A stretch of 64,000 bases of DNA from Haemaphysalis longicornis (Eukaryota; Arthropoda; Arachnida; Ixodida; Ixodidae): assembly GCA_013339765.2 (NCBI GenBank), contig CM023454.1, forward strand, positions 39,142,950 through 39,206,949, read 5' to 3'. The notes beneath the pieces are model-generated. The model saw only the letters and a program-made list of their open reading frames with translations, did no database searches and was not told the DNA's origin. Below, one piece after another: positions 35,496-45,789 of the stretch (within the stretch, counting starts at the first letter, position 1; every line of letters begins with the position of its first letter). Position numbers and translations under genes: made by a program.

Positions 35496-37470
35496 GTCTC
35501 GGGGTGGTTTTTTTTCGGCTTTCAGCTAGAATGTCCTCTCTTTCTAAGTTGCGAGCGCGCTCAATTGCATCGTCAACTATTCCTTCTGGGTATTTTTGGC
35601 CAATCAGGGAGGTCTTAAGTTCACGTGCATTTTTCTCGAAATCCTCCTGCCCAGAGCATATTCAACGGTACCTGTGTGCCTGTGAATACGGTATGCGTGT
35701 TTTACAATGGCGAGGGTGGCTGCTAAACAAGTGCAGATACTGTTGGCGGTCAGTTGGCTTCCTGTACAATGTTGTTGAAATGTTCCCACTGTCCAGGAGC
35801 AGCGTGACATATAAGAAATAATGGTTTTGGTTGAGATCTGATGGGTTAGTTTTATTGAAGGATGCAGGGAGTTGATATCTGTAATAAATTCCGTGAGGCT
35901 CGGCTCTTCGTTGACCCAAATGAAGATGTCATCCAGAAAGCGCTTGTAAATTACGGGTTTAGTGCAGCGTTTTCCAATGAATTCCGTTTCCAATGACGCC
36001 ATGAAGGTATTGGCATATGTTGGTGCTATTTTTGGCCCCAATGGCTGTGCCGTTAATTTGAAGGTAGTGTTCACTGTCGAATTCAAAGTGATAGTATTCA
36101 AGGACGAGGCGGAGGAGGGTTTCTAATGTGCTAGGGCTTACATCAAGCAAAAATTAGAGTCACCGTAAGATGAAATCGCGGCCAGTATGCCATCAGTATG
36201 AGGAATGTTTGTATGGAGCGACGTAACGTCCATGGTGACGAGAAAACAGACAGGTGGGACAACTAGGTTCGAAACCTCGCGGAGGAAGTGACCCGTATCT
36301 TTTATGCATGAGGGGAACGTTGGAGGGATATCCGTAATTAGGTGGTCGATAAAACTGGATATTTTTTCTGTTGCCGTTCCATCGCTCGACACAATAGGGC
36401 GGCCAGGATTATTTTCTTTGTGTATTTTGGGAAGAAGGTAGAAACGGCCAGGCTTAGAATTATGAGGTACCATTAATTTATACATTGCGTGGGTAATTTT
36501 CCCATCGTCCAGCAATGACTTGAGTGTGTCGATAATTTCGGCCTCAAACGGTATTGTTGGTTCGGCAGCAAGCTTGCGCCAGAATGTCTTATCAGTTAGC
36601 TGTCGCTGCCCCTCTGTTAGGTAGTCATTTTTGTTCAGAATCACTACAGCCCCTCCTTTATCCGCCGGTTTTATTACGATGCCAGAATCCTCACTGAGGC
36701 TCTTGAGTGCTTCGCGTTCGTCTGATCCGAGGTTGCTAACGAACGGGCAAATGTTTTTCGAACGTGGTGATGATATCTTTCTGTACGGCCGAAATGTACA
36801 TGTCTAAGTGCTTCTCCCGTTGCTCACTTGGTGTAAACATTTTGTCTGAAAGTCCAGGAAATAGTTTTTTGCTGCGCGTGGGCTGGTCATGAAAGTATTC
36901 TCGTAGGCGCCGGTTTCTAGCAAAGTTGTCGAGGTCCTGATACAGTTCGAATTCATTGATGTTTCCTCAGGACGGAGAGAAATTTAGTCCTTTTAAAAGT
37001 AGTTTGAGTTCAGCTGGAGAGAGCTGTCTGCTTGAGACGTTCACAACGTTACAACACGGCAGGTTGTCTTTTGAGTTGCATATCAATGCGGCCCAACGCG
37101 GTCGTCCACCCCCGAAGCCTCCACCTGTGCCGCCCCGTTCCCGCAAATGGGAAGTTGATCTCGTTCGTACTTTTTTTATTTTCTTTTCTCCGCCATAACC
37201 TGCTTTTTATTTTCGTACCTCTCTAGTTCACACTGTTCTAATTCTGAAAGAACTGATTTCTTACGTTTTGCCAGTTCTGTTGACTTTAGCTCTTGGGCCT
37301 TGCGAGTGCTGCGTTCCATAACCAATTTTGTCAGGCTTACGGATGCGTCATTTAAAATTTTTGTCCACTGATTCCTCTCGGTGTCATTAAGTATCGACAT
37401 TGATGGTGATAATTTGACTTGGAGACCCTTGGGTGCTTTATATATTTCACGTAAGAATTTAGGTAGCACG
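35496..37470 (-). pseudogene. PLE reverse transcriptase ORF with N-terminal coiled coil
   Basis: From the N-terminus: a charged coiled-coil-like stretch (37469-37176, LTKLVMERSTRKAQELKSTE followed by a Lys/Glu-rich tail). Then the PLE N-terminal block (LSPAELKLLLKGLNF, REYFHDQP) over about 37080-36880, and KPADKGGAVVILNKNDYL near 36690-36630. RT palm and fingers lie in 36644-36138 (LLPKIHKENNPGRPIVSS, FLVTMDVTSLHTNIPH). After frameshifts come TAIGAK-type (36040) and the catalytic YKRFLDDIFIW at 35830-35960, where Y-x-D-D is FLDD, the usual PLE form. At least three frameshifts split the frame. PLE RTs are about telomerase-like in length; nothing large is missing. Confidence 0.85.
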
Positions 37471-37573
37471 CATGCTAGTCAAACCGCAGCCGTTTCTTCA
37501 CAAATTTGGGCAATTCTAGAAAGGATCTGGACCATGTTGCGTTAGAGCGAACCTCACCTGAGCTGCTGTCTTG

Positions 37574-38452
37574 TCAATTCTGAGCACCAAGCACGCCCGC
37601 CGCCTCGACGTAGGAGAGTCGGCCCGACGAGGGCCCCCCAGGCTCATCAGCAATCGGGCTGGTCCGCGCAGGAGGTCGAGCAAAATTTCGGCGAGCGCCG
37701 CCCACAATTTCGTTGTTCAAGTCGTTCTTCAAGTCACTTTTTGCCTCTTCCCTCTGTGGGAACACGGGGAAGTCCGAATTATTGTTGAGTTTCGGGTGGG
37801 TTGTAGAAACGGACGACGCGTGGTCCATCCATGCATGTGCGGAGCGAGCAGAGTTTCGCAGGAGGACTTGCTGCAGGTGGCTGGTCATCACAGCGACCCC
37901 CTCGAAACTAGGATGGAGTCCGTCCGCAGCGAACACCCGTCCCGACGGCAGCCACTCAATGCCGTGGTCGATGTAGCGGACGTTACGGGACCGGCGGCAG
38001 TGCGCCCGCAACAGAGAGTTGAAGTGGCAGGCCTCCCGGTTGGACCGCTCCACCGCTCTTCTGTTGGCGCATCCGCGACGGCGGTTCGGAATCTGGGGAA
38101 GGAGCAGGGTGACGAATATGTCCGCAATGTCCGGGCGCTCCCGATGAAGAAGCTCCAGCATTTCCTGCTAGTGGCCGAATCTGCTTGTTGCCGATCTGTG
38201 TCTTTTTCGGATGTCATTCGCTCCGACGTGAAGGACCAACACACTCGCTGTTCGTGGGACGAAGTTCAGGAGGGGCAGAATATCACTGACAGTGGCGTCC
38301 AACTGGCAAATGAAGGCCTGGGTCCCATGCCCGAGGGGATCAAAGTTCGTGAAGAAATGCTTCATCTGTGAGCCGCCGATGAGGACGGATTTGATGTTCG
38401 TTTTAGGATACTTCAAGGTCAGGTTCTCCCTCGCGGTGTGAGCAGTAGCCAT
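37574..38452 (-). pseudogene. SGNH-hydrolase-like ORF of the PLE
   Basis: A 293-codon frame on the minus strand, broken only by one amber stop (38168-38170) after codon 94. ATG at 38450-38452 is 4 bases from the end of the upstream pseudo-LTR. SGNH/GDSL esterase blocks are visible: block I VLIGGSQM with Ser28, block III HVGANDI with Gly77 and Asn79, block V DGLHPS with Asp177 and His180, in the right order and at normal spacing for a ~200-residue hydrolase domain. The last ~90 codons are polar and lack a motif. The RT ORF follows within about 105 bases on the same strand, so it looks like ORF1 of this element. Esterase domains are known in ORF1 of CR1/L2 LINEs and in bdelloid Terminons. The function here is unknown. 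Confidence 0.7.
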
Positions 38453-38455
38453 GAG

Positions 38456-40135
38456 TATATAAGCAGAGAAGGAATTCTTGGCTACTGTTTAAATATTCAA
38501 AATTTGGGTGCGACCACTTGGAAAACACTAACAAAGACTTTATTTCGACAGTTTCGACGAGTGGCCTGGTCTGCTTCAGGGAAAATTACAAGTGACTGAA
38601 TATGCTCTACGATACACACTTCACGAGACAGGGGAATTTTGCCCTCTACCTCTCTTTCTTGCCATAAAAGAAACCAAATAAATGAAAGCAAACATGTAGA
38701 ATAATCTCAGCGGCACATATACACGTCTCTCCCCAGGCGAGCAGCGATACAAAGCAAGGAGAGGGGAAAGGAAAACAGGAGAAAAAAGGAGTATAAAGAA
38801 GGAGGCAATTAGAAATAGAGAAAGAGGGGAGAAAAGGAGAGGCAGAAGAAAGGGGGGTTCTCAGAAGCAGACACCGACGAATACGAAGGTCGAACAGCGG
38901 AAACTTGAAAGGTAGAGTGAGGGACCGCTCAGCGGCTCATAATGACGTGACGTGCCGTATTCCGCGTACTGCAGAGAGAGAGAAGAAAAAAAAAGGAAGA
39001 AAAATCCCTAGAAGTGAATTATGTTTGAAGAACGTTGTTGCAAATGTAGATAGGCGCCACTTGGCCCCCAGTAGTTCACGAATGCCAATACAGGGTCTAA
39101 ACACACATAGCGAGAGGAGCAGAGGAAACATAAGTACGGAGGCTGTGGCGTCGGGCACGGACCGCTGACTCAACATGGTTCAAAGTCGTGTTGCAATCGA
39201 TAGCCTGAGTCGGCGCGGCGCGCCACGGAGATTTATTGGTGCAGAAGCGCTAGCGGATCGCCGAAACGTCGCCGGAGCACTCATTCCCGTGCGGAAACGC
39301 ACCCCCCTAGCCCTCCCCCCCCCCCGTTTTCCCGAAACTCGTAACCGTGTGGTCGCCACTCGCGTGTTCTCTATTTTGTTAAAAATGGCAAAACGATAAT
39401 GAGGAGAAAAGTAGGTCTGAACCGCAGATTTCTTGCTAACAGCACTCGTTTGGCTCCCTCGCCACACGCCCCCCGCCCGCTCCCCCCAAAAATATTAATA
39501 ATAAAAAAAAGTTCACGTAAGGTCTCGTAGGCAGCCCAATCTCTCTGCGCTCTCGTTTATACCCTCAGTAAGCGTCCGAAATTTATGTATAAAGAATGAT
39601 TCTCTCTGTTCCCGCTCTTAAGTATTGCGGAAGCCGGACTGAATTAACACTACTTGTATTTTTTCGAAGAAGTGATCCGGGAGGCGGAGGTGCCTGGACA
39701 GTGGAAGACCGGGAAGTCCCTCTACATGCGACTTCTGATTGTTAAATCTGGTGCGGAAGGGCGTTTCGGTCTGTCCAATGTAATCCTGAATACAAACGAG
39801 GCAACGAAGTTTATAGATTACGTTTGAGGTGTCGCAATTTAAATTTTCTTTGACAGCATATTTAAAGGTTGACCTGCTGGCTTGGGCAATATTGTCGTCT
39901 CGATGTGGGTGCAGAGTTTACAGCGCGGCTTGCCGCATGGTCGGCAGCCTTGAGCTCGCTCAGGTGGCTCTGTTTTAGCGTTGACTAAGAGGTCTTTCAA
40001 GTTTTTGCCACGTCGGTACACAACACGAGGGGGCTGCGTGAAAATGGCCGACAACCGGTCGCTCTGTTTGATGATATTGAAATTTCTTCTCAAGATGTCA
40101 TTTACTTTAGGAATTTTGGAAGAGTAGGTGAGAAC
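38456..40135 (-). repeat. PLE pseudo-LTR, upstream copy (B)
   Basis: Direct repeat of 33811-35489 with scattered substitutions and small indels. In the element's orientation it is the 5' repeat and ends 4 bases before the SGNH ORF start codon, so it should supply the promoter. It holds a second hammerhead-like motif, the 3' UTR and a truncated endonuclease. Confidence 0.85.
38537..38587 (-). ncRNA. hammerhead-ribozyme-like motif, copy B
   Basis: Same layout as copy A on the minus strand: CTGAAGCA, arm GACCAG, loop GCCA, arm CTCGTC, then GAAAC-T-GTC. Stem II has one mismatch here, in the other arm from copy A. The right arm of B pairs fully with the left arm of A, which suggests an intact stem in the ancestor. 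Confidence 0.5.
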
Positions 40136-40375
40136 CAAAATGCTATCAAAGAAAATTTCCGATATGTTGTGTTTTGTATTCCCTTTATAATGTGCCCAGT
40201 GCATAACTTGAGAATGCCCTTGCGCTGTTGGTGACGCTTTAAATAAATTAGTAAATACATTGCACTGGTTTGCAACGTCCTGCGAAGCAGGCACAGTGCA
40301 ATCATCCTCAGTGTCCCAATAGTAGTTGTCATTGTTGAAAACGTTTGTTGCAACGAAAGCTAACACAATCATCAC
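39513..40375 (-). pseudogene. chimeric frame running into the truncated PLE linker and endonuclease, copy B
   Basis: A 178-codon frame (40375-39839) starts at ATG. Its first 80 codons lie outside the PLE, and the rest is PLE linker (VLTYSSKIPKVNDILRRNF, CRPCGKPRCKLCTHI). A one-base loss relative to copy A then shifts the frame, and the GIY-YIG domain continues in another frame to the stop at 39513-39515 (IYKLRCLVC, YIGQTETPFRTRF). The N-terminal MMIVLAFVATNVF is weakly hydrophobic, signal-peptide-like, but I recognise no family. The join is at 40135/40136, where homology to copy A ends. Confidence 0.6.
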
Positions 40376-41284
40376 CTTTCTTCACATTTTCAAAAACTGC
40401 CACAATTTTCGTCGCCCTTCCCGAACACATTCTGAGTAGCCGCAGGCAATGCTGAATGTTTTTTTTTCTTTTTATCCTAAAGTCATTCCTCATTACCTAC
40501 TCAACTTCCTTTTCATTCTGCAGCTTTGCTGGAATATGCCATAGATTTTACTAGTTAACAGGCCGATATGGTGAGCCCTGGCTATGCTAGACAATGATGG
40601 GCAAGTGTATTATTTCGAAATTTCTGAACGAGAACTTCCGAGAGTTGCCATGCATCGTATTGGTTAATGTCGCTCGTCCCGTAAAAAAATCGTAATACCC
40701 GCGTGAGGAGTCTTGAAGGTCATCGATATTTTTTCTTTTCTTTGCAAATATTCCGTGTTTATCGGTCAGCTGTAACAGACGTCTAAGTCGTCCTCATGAT
40801 TCAAGTACCATGTCGTTGCATCTTAAGTGGGGTAGAAAAGGATGTGTAGGATGCTTCGAATAGAGCAGCTCACCCGGCTGTTTGTCAAGGTAGTATCTGC
40901 GTCGTCTCCCTGTAGAAATCTGGGCTTTTGGCTAGAGCTGATGATCGTCGAGTTCGGGGAAAGCGGGTTGCCAGGTGCTTCGTCATCAGCAGTGTTCGTA
41001 AGATCCCGTTGCGGCATGCTCATATAATGACAATGCGCACGCTGATCTCAGTGGAGTGCCAGGGAAAGCTGGGAAAGGTTAACACCGAACAAAGAGAACC
41101 TCTGCCACGTGGAAGACTTGACCAAGAGAGAGTTCGAGGATGCGCCTGATGAGGACACCCCGTCGCTGAGATTTCATTGAAAAAAGAGCATATCTAAATC
41201 CGGAAATGTGGGTTATACTGAAGATAGTGTGTCGCTCGCATGAGACACGCAGTTACTGATTTGCTTGGTGGCATTCACCTCTAT
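40376..41284. other. spacer, no gene recognised
   Basis: Only short frames on both strands (60-73 codons), none with a motif. Contains a T-run near 40460. Confidence 0.4.
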
Positions 41285-41555
41285 TTTATTTTTATTTATT
41301 GTGTATATATTGCGAATCATTTAACCTCCAAGACGGAAAACTACAGCAAGGTCGAAGGTAAAACACAGGTACACAAAGTTACAACAAAATTGTTACTAGG
41401 ATACATCAAATGTAAGACAAACAAGGCAATCACCATCACATTTTACTCGTTTCCATAGGGCTTAGTACACCCACTGCCACACAACTCATAAGCAAAGCAC
41501 CAAACCCTTAGGCACTCAACATGTTGTTAAATCAAAGAAGTATGGTGAAAGTCAG

Positions 41556-44255
41556 GAAACAAGGCGAATTTTATGTTGGAATGGAAAGAAGAATAGAGTT
41601 TCGGGGCAACAAATTCCACTCAGTGATTGATTTCGCGAAAAAAAGCGTTTGTATATGTTAGTTCTTGCGAAGATTGGCTTGATGCTGCAGCCATGTTTGT
41701 GACGTGAATGCCTGGAAGAGTCTTTTACCATGTAATTTTTTGGCGTTATTTCTAGTTTAGAAAAATATATTAGGCGGACTAAGTAAGGTTGAGCAGCTCG
41801 TGCTCTGTCCTCAAGGGGTTCAAGATTTGCCAACTGCCACATCGCAGAGGGGGAATCGCGGCGTCTATATCTATTGTAATTAAAACGGGCTGCCAGGCGC
41901 TGAATTTTTTCATTCTTTGTATATTGCTTTTTGTCTGAGGGTCCCTTACTACGGTGGCGTACTCCAAAGACGGTCTTACCATTGTTTTGTAAGCTTTAAG
42001 CTTTAAGGAACTGGGGGCATTACCCAATCGATGCTTTGGAAACACTAGTTTTTTATGTGCAGAAGAGTGTGCATTTGCTATATGGGTTGTCCAGTTGAGG
42101 CTTGTGGTAATTGTTACACCCAAATATATATATTCTTCCACTTGTGTAATCTGTTACCCTTTTATGTCATGTTTGGTGTGAAACATGTTTATTTTGTTGG
42201 TGCTACAAAAATAAGCAGTTTTTTCTAAACTAATTACCATATTTCAGTCTGAACACCAACTTTCCAAGTTACTGATATTTCTGTTTGAAACTTGTTGATC
42301 TGCGGTCGAGTTGCAGACATTGTAAAGAATGCAGTCGTCTGCGAACAGTTTGACTGATGCGCTGATATCTATTGGTTCGGCCAAGTCAGTTATATAAATG
42401 TTAAATAAAACAGGACCGAGTACGGACCCCTGCGCTACTCCGGAAAAAAACGTTTAAAAAACGCCAGCGCGATCCCTCAATCTCTACGTACTGTTTACGG
42501 TTTAGTAGGTAGATGTCACCCAATTTGTTATATCTTCAGGAATGCCAATTGACTTCAGTTCATTTAATAATTCTTTATGTGGAACTTTATTGAACACCTT
42601 CGAAAGGTAAAAAAAGATCACGTCAACCTGGCTACCACCATCTAGAACTTTCGCAAATTCATAATTGTAGTTATTAACTGCGTAGTAGTAGAAAGACCTC
42701 GTAAGAAACCGTGTTGGTGTTCAGTCAGAATACTTTGGGATTTAAAAACGTTATTGAGATATTTTGCGACAATATGTTCCACCAATTTACAATAATGACA
42801 GGTGAGAGAGATGGGCCGATATTTACAATAATTGAGACGGTTACCCTTCTTAAACACAGGAGTCACACGTGCAATGCGCCAATCACCAGATGAAACGAAT
42901 TTCCGAAAAATGACTGCAACAAACCTGGCTAACAGTATAGCATAGCGTCTGAGAAATGCGGAAGAGATATCGTAAGGGCCTGTCTATTTTTTCTGATCCA
43001 ATCGGAGAAGCAATTTAGTGACACCTTCCAAAGAAATCCGAATGACACCACAATCAACATTTTCACAAACAGCACCATGTAAAGGATCTGACATTAAAAA
43101 CACACTTTGGAAATACTCGTTAAACACCTCAGCCATTTCTCTTTACCAGTATGTACACGATCACCTTTGGCGATTTGATCGAGCCTCGTGCCACCTTATT
43201 CGATAAAAATTGGAAACATTTAGACGGACTTTCACATACGAAACAATTGAGTGTCACATTAAACTAGTGATTTCTAAAAGCACCTAATTTGGACTTTAAT
43301 GTAGCCTGTAAATCACAAATGTCTGTCTGCTTGAGCATCATTGGAACGTTTCCACAAGCGTTTTAATTTGCGCTTCACATGAAATATTTTCTATTTATAC
43401 ACGGATTCGTCCTGCCAACCTTTTCACTTTATATGGAATAAATGTTGTATACCGAAATGACAGTGAACTTTGAACATTGCCCATATTATAATAACGTCAT
43501 CACCATCATCAAACAAAAGAATTGCTTCCTCGAGATAATTAGTTATATTTACATCATCTGCAGATGTGTACTGTTTTATAATAATAGGTTTGCATTGGGG
43601 TGGGTTAGATTGAAGTGGGAGTAATGACGTAAAGTAAACCAACTTATGATCAGAAATTTCCTCACAAATTTGGGTGGTAATATCACTTATAGTTGAGGAG
43701 CACAAAACAAGATCTAGAAACGAAGACGTACTGCTTGTCACCCTAGTGCGAAGCAAAACGGTTTGAGTCAGATTAAACGCCAAGAGCATGTCAAAAAAAA
43801 TTTCAGAATTCGGCATATCTGTGGGGCCGCGCTGTAGCATTTCCCAATCAATGAAAGGCAGATTGAAATCCACAACACTTAAACGAAGTTGGTTGCGTTA
43901 CTGGTTTAGCTGGTCGTAAAGTTTTAACAAAACATCTGGCTCAACACTGGGTGGTCTGTACAGACCTAAGACGATGATTTGGTTTCCTCAAAATTTACAT
44001 TTGCAAAGCACACTCTCGCGGTAGACATTAATCTCGGGCAATTGATATGACGGCAAACCACTTTTGACAAGAACTGCAGTGCCACCCCCCTTGTTTTACT
44101 ATCCGTACGATAGCACGTATATGAATGCAGAAAAACGCAACTATCGGGATCATCAGAGTGCAACCAGGTTTCTGAAATGACGGCTATGTGAGGGTCATAG
44201 GATAGCAGAATGTGATCAAACTGGTCTTGTTTATTAGATGCGACGCGTCTCTTTC
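41556..44255 (-). pseudogene. LINE ORF2: endonuclease and reverse transcriptase
   Basis: Endonuclease: HIAVISETWLHSDDPDSC (near 44180), VDFNLPFIDW near 43873 (GDFNLP class), FLDLVLC, and EISDHKLVYF near 43660. Reverse transcriptase: TPVFKKGNRLNYCKYRPISL (42866-42807), EHQHGFLRG, GVAQGSVLGPVLFNIYI near 42440-42390, and an intact F-A-D-D catalytic box at 42334-42345. The C-terminal tail IYLGVTITTSLNWTTHI runs to HELLNLT (42141-41779), then further tail in other frames to about 41556. Several frameshifts and stops. Among the better preserved LINEs in the window, since its catalytic RT box is unchanged. Confidence 0.85.
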
Positions 44256-44700
44256 TCTTGGGTATGTCCCTCCGCCGTCGGCGTCGGCGCTGTTCGCACG
44301 CTCACTGCACATGTGCAACTCTCCCCCGTTCTTTTCTCCGACAGCTGTGCGTAACACTCTCACTCCGGCTCATTATCATGACAACAGTTGCATGCGCGCG
44401 CTTCGCTCCGCTCCCGTCTGCTCTGCGCGCAAGTGCGCGCATGCGCGACTCTCCTCTGCTGTCTCCTCTCCTTCAGGCGCTGCGATATAAAGCGCGTAGA
44501 GCGCTGCGGCGGTTCAGTCAGCACTCGCTCTCGTTCGACTCCGCGTGACTTCGATTGATGACTTCGTGCTGGGCTTCAATCTTCCGATGAAGACGTGATG
44601 GAAGCGGCGGTCCATTCAGCGAGTGGATTCACGCAGTCTAATACCAGAGGTCGGCGGCCAGCGCCGCTAAAACACGTGTACTCTTTCAAGTCGCGTATGC
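44256..44700 (+). promoter_or_regulatory. GC-rich block with TATA box and initiator
   Basis: TATAAA at 44486-44491 lies 30 bases upstream of the A of TTCAGTCA (A at 44516), the arthropod initiator consensus TCAGT, which is ideal core-promoter spacing on the plus strand. The block is GC-rich with many CG dinucleotides, unlike its AT-rich surroundings, and no ORF follows. It may be an LTR or other element promoter dropped between the two LINE ORFs. No TG...CA ends with a partner were found. Confidence 0.4.
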
Positions 44701-44713
44701 ATGTGCATGAAAA

Positions 44714-44891
44714 GTAAAATTACGCCCATTTCCCCGGTGTGAGAACACCCGCATGTGATGGAATGCAACATACGTGTTCATAACACGTTTCACGCGATTT
44801 AAAGACTCAAAAAATGGAAACGCCAATTGAACCCCTCGATGCGTCGCATTACATCAGTGTTACCCTCGCGGGAAGATGGGCGTAATTTTAC
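44714..44891. mobile_element. 178-bp MITE-like element with ~22-bp terminal inverted repeats
   Basis: Left end GTAAAATTACGCCCATTTCCC (44714 on) matches the reverse complement of 44870-44891 with one or two differences. The inside has no coding capacity. No clear target-site duplication is seen. Non-autonomous DNA-transposon-like. Confidence 0.5.
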
Positions 44892-44949
44892 GCAGGCTCT
44901 GTGCATTAGGTTTATCAAACGAAGCCGCTTGTGCGCTAAGGTTTGCTCA

Positions 44950-45655
44950 TCATCGTGATGTCAATCTTCTGAACGCGCAGCGCTGCGAAACAGTTTCCTA
45001 TGGTTTGGACGCTCATCCCATACGTAGACGTCATCATTGATGTAAAGCTTTTCATAAACTATGTACGTCTTATCACCGTGACTTCTGTTGTCCTTTACAG
45101 TTTTCGAGAGCTTTTTTTGTAGCTGAAGTGTTGCTTGCGAGTAGTCGTGAGATATTGATACACCAGAATCTTCAATATCCTACACTTCTTGAAAAGCGAA
45201 AGTTTTTCATTGTATTTGTACAACCGCACAATGACCGGCCTTAAACGTTGTTCATTCACCCGTTCAATTCTATAAATGCGTTCCACGGAAGTAACTGTGA
45301 CCTTTAGGGTGTCTTGGAAAACTTTAGAAACAAATTTGTCTTCCAGAATGTCTCTGTTTTTGTCTGGTCCTTTCGGTATGCCGAATACGACCAAAATATT
45401 CCTTCTCGAACGATCTTCGTAATGGACAAGCTTTTCGTCTTGTCCTGTCACAGTCTTTTCTACGCGCTCTATTCTTCCCTTCAGGTTCTTTATTTTTGCC
45501 TTTGATACCTTTATTACTTCGTCTAGTTTGGAAAGTTTCTTGTTAATATCTGAAAGTGTGGTGCCGCGTTTTTTTTTGTTCCCCTTTAGATTGCTTTAGT
45601 TCTGCTAGTATAGTATTTATGAGTTCCTCAAGGTTTGGACCAAGGTTGCTCTCCA
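44950..45655 (-). pseudogene. LINE ORF1 (coiled coil and RRM-like)
   Basis: Minus-strand coding: an N-terminal Lys/Glu-rich coiled-coil-like stretch (about 45655-45480, with a frameshift near 45570), then an RRM-like region from the 45451 frame with RSRRNILVVFGIP, FQDTLKVTVTSVERIYRIER and LRPVIVRLYKYNEK. The tail continues in shifted frames with a YINDDVYVWDE-like segment near 45050. This is the RNA-binding ORF1 type (L1-transposase-22 / CR1-like) that accompanies Jockey/CR1 or Tx1-type ORF2. Frameshifts show decay. Confidence 0.7.
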
Positions 45656-45789
45656 CATAACCCCACAGCAAAATCGTTAAAACAGATCAGCAATTGTCAA
45701 CAATTTGGGCACATCGCTGAGGGCACGGTAGAGTCAAAAGCGCGTAGCAACTAGTACGGACAGATGAATTAGGGGCGTGGAAAATGACC

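Larger units (their letters stand above)
33811..40135 (-). mobile_element. Penelope-like element with pseudo-LTRs and an extra SGNH ORF
   Basis: Minus-strand element, read from high to low coordinates: pseudo-LTR (40135-38456), SGNH-hydrolase-like ORF (38452-37574), polyprotein with coiled coil, RT, zinc linker and GIY-YIG endonuclease (about 37470-34866), 3' UTR and second pseudo-LTR end (to 33811). The two direct repeats are 1680 and 1679 bp and start and stop at the same points. They comprise the endonuclease half of the ORF plus the 3' UTR, as expected for the partial-tandem arrangement of PLEs. The ORFs carry stops and frameshifts. The low end touches (TA)n; the high end breaks inside the endonuclease linker. 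Confidence 0.85.
41285..45655 (-). mobile_element. CR1/Jockey-like LINE, split by inserted sequence
   Basis: Minus-strand LINE parts in the right order: ORF1 (45655-44950), then about 700 bp of foreign-looking sequence (44260-44891), then ORF2 endonuclease and RT (44255-41556), then 3' UTR to a T-rich tail 'ttttatttttattta' at 41285. Order and strand suggest a single element interrupted between ORF1 and ORF2, but two separate insertions cannot be excluded by eye. Confidence 0.65.

Noticed and set aside
37571..38371. 266-codon plus-strand frame
   Set aside because: It is the antisense shadow of the SGNH-like ORF, which has ordered catalytic blocks. The plus-strand frame has none.
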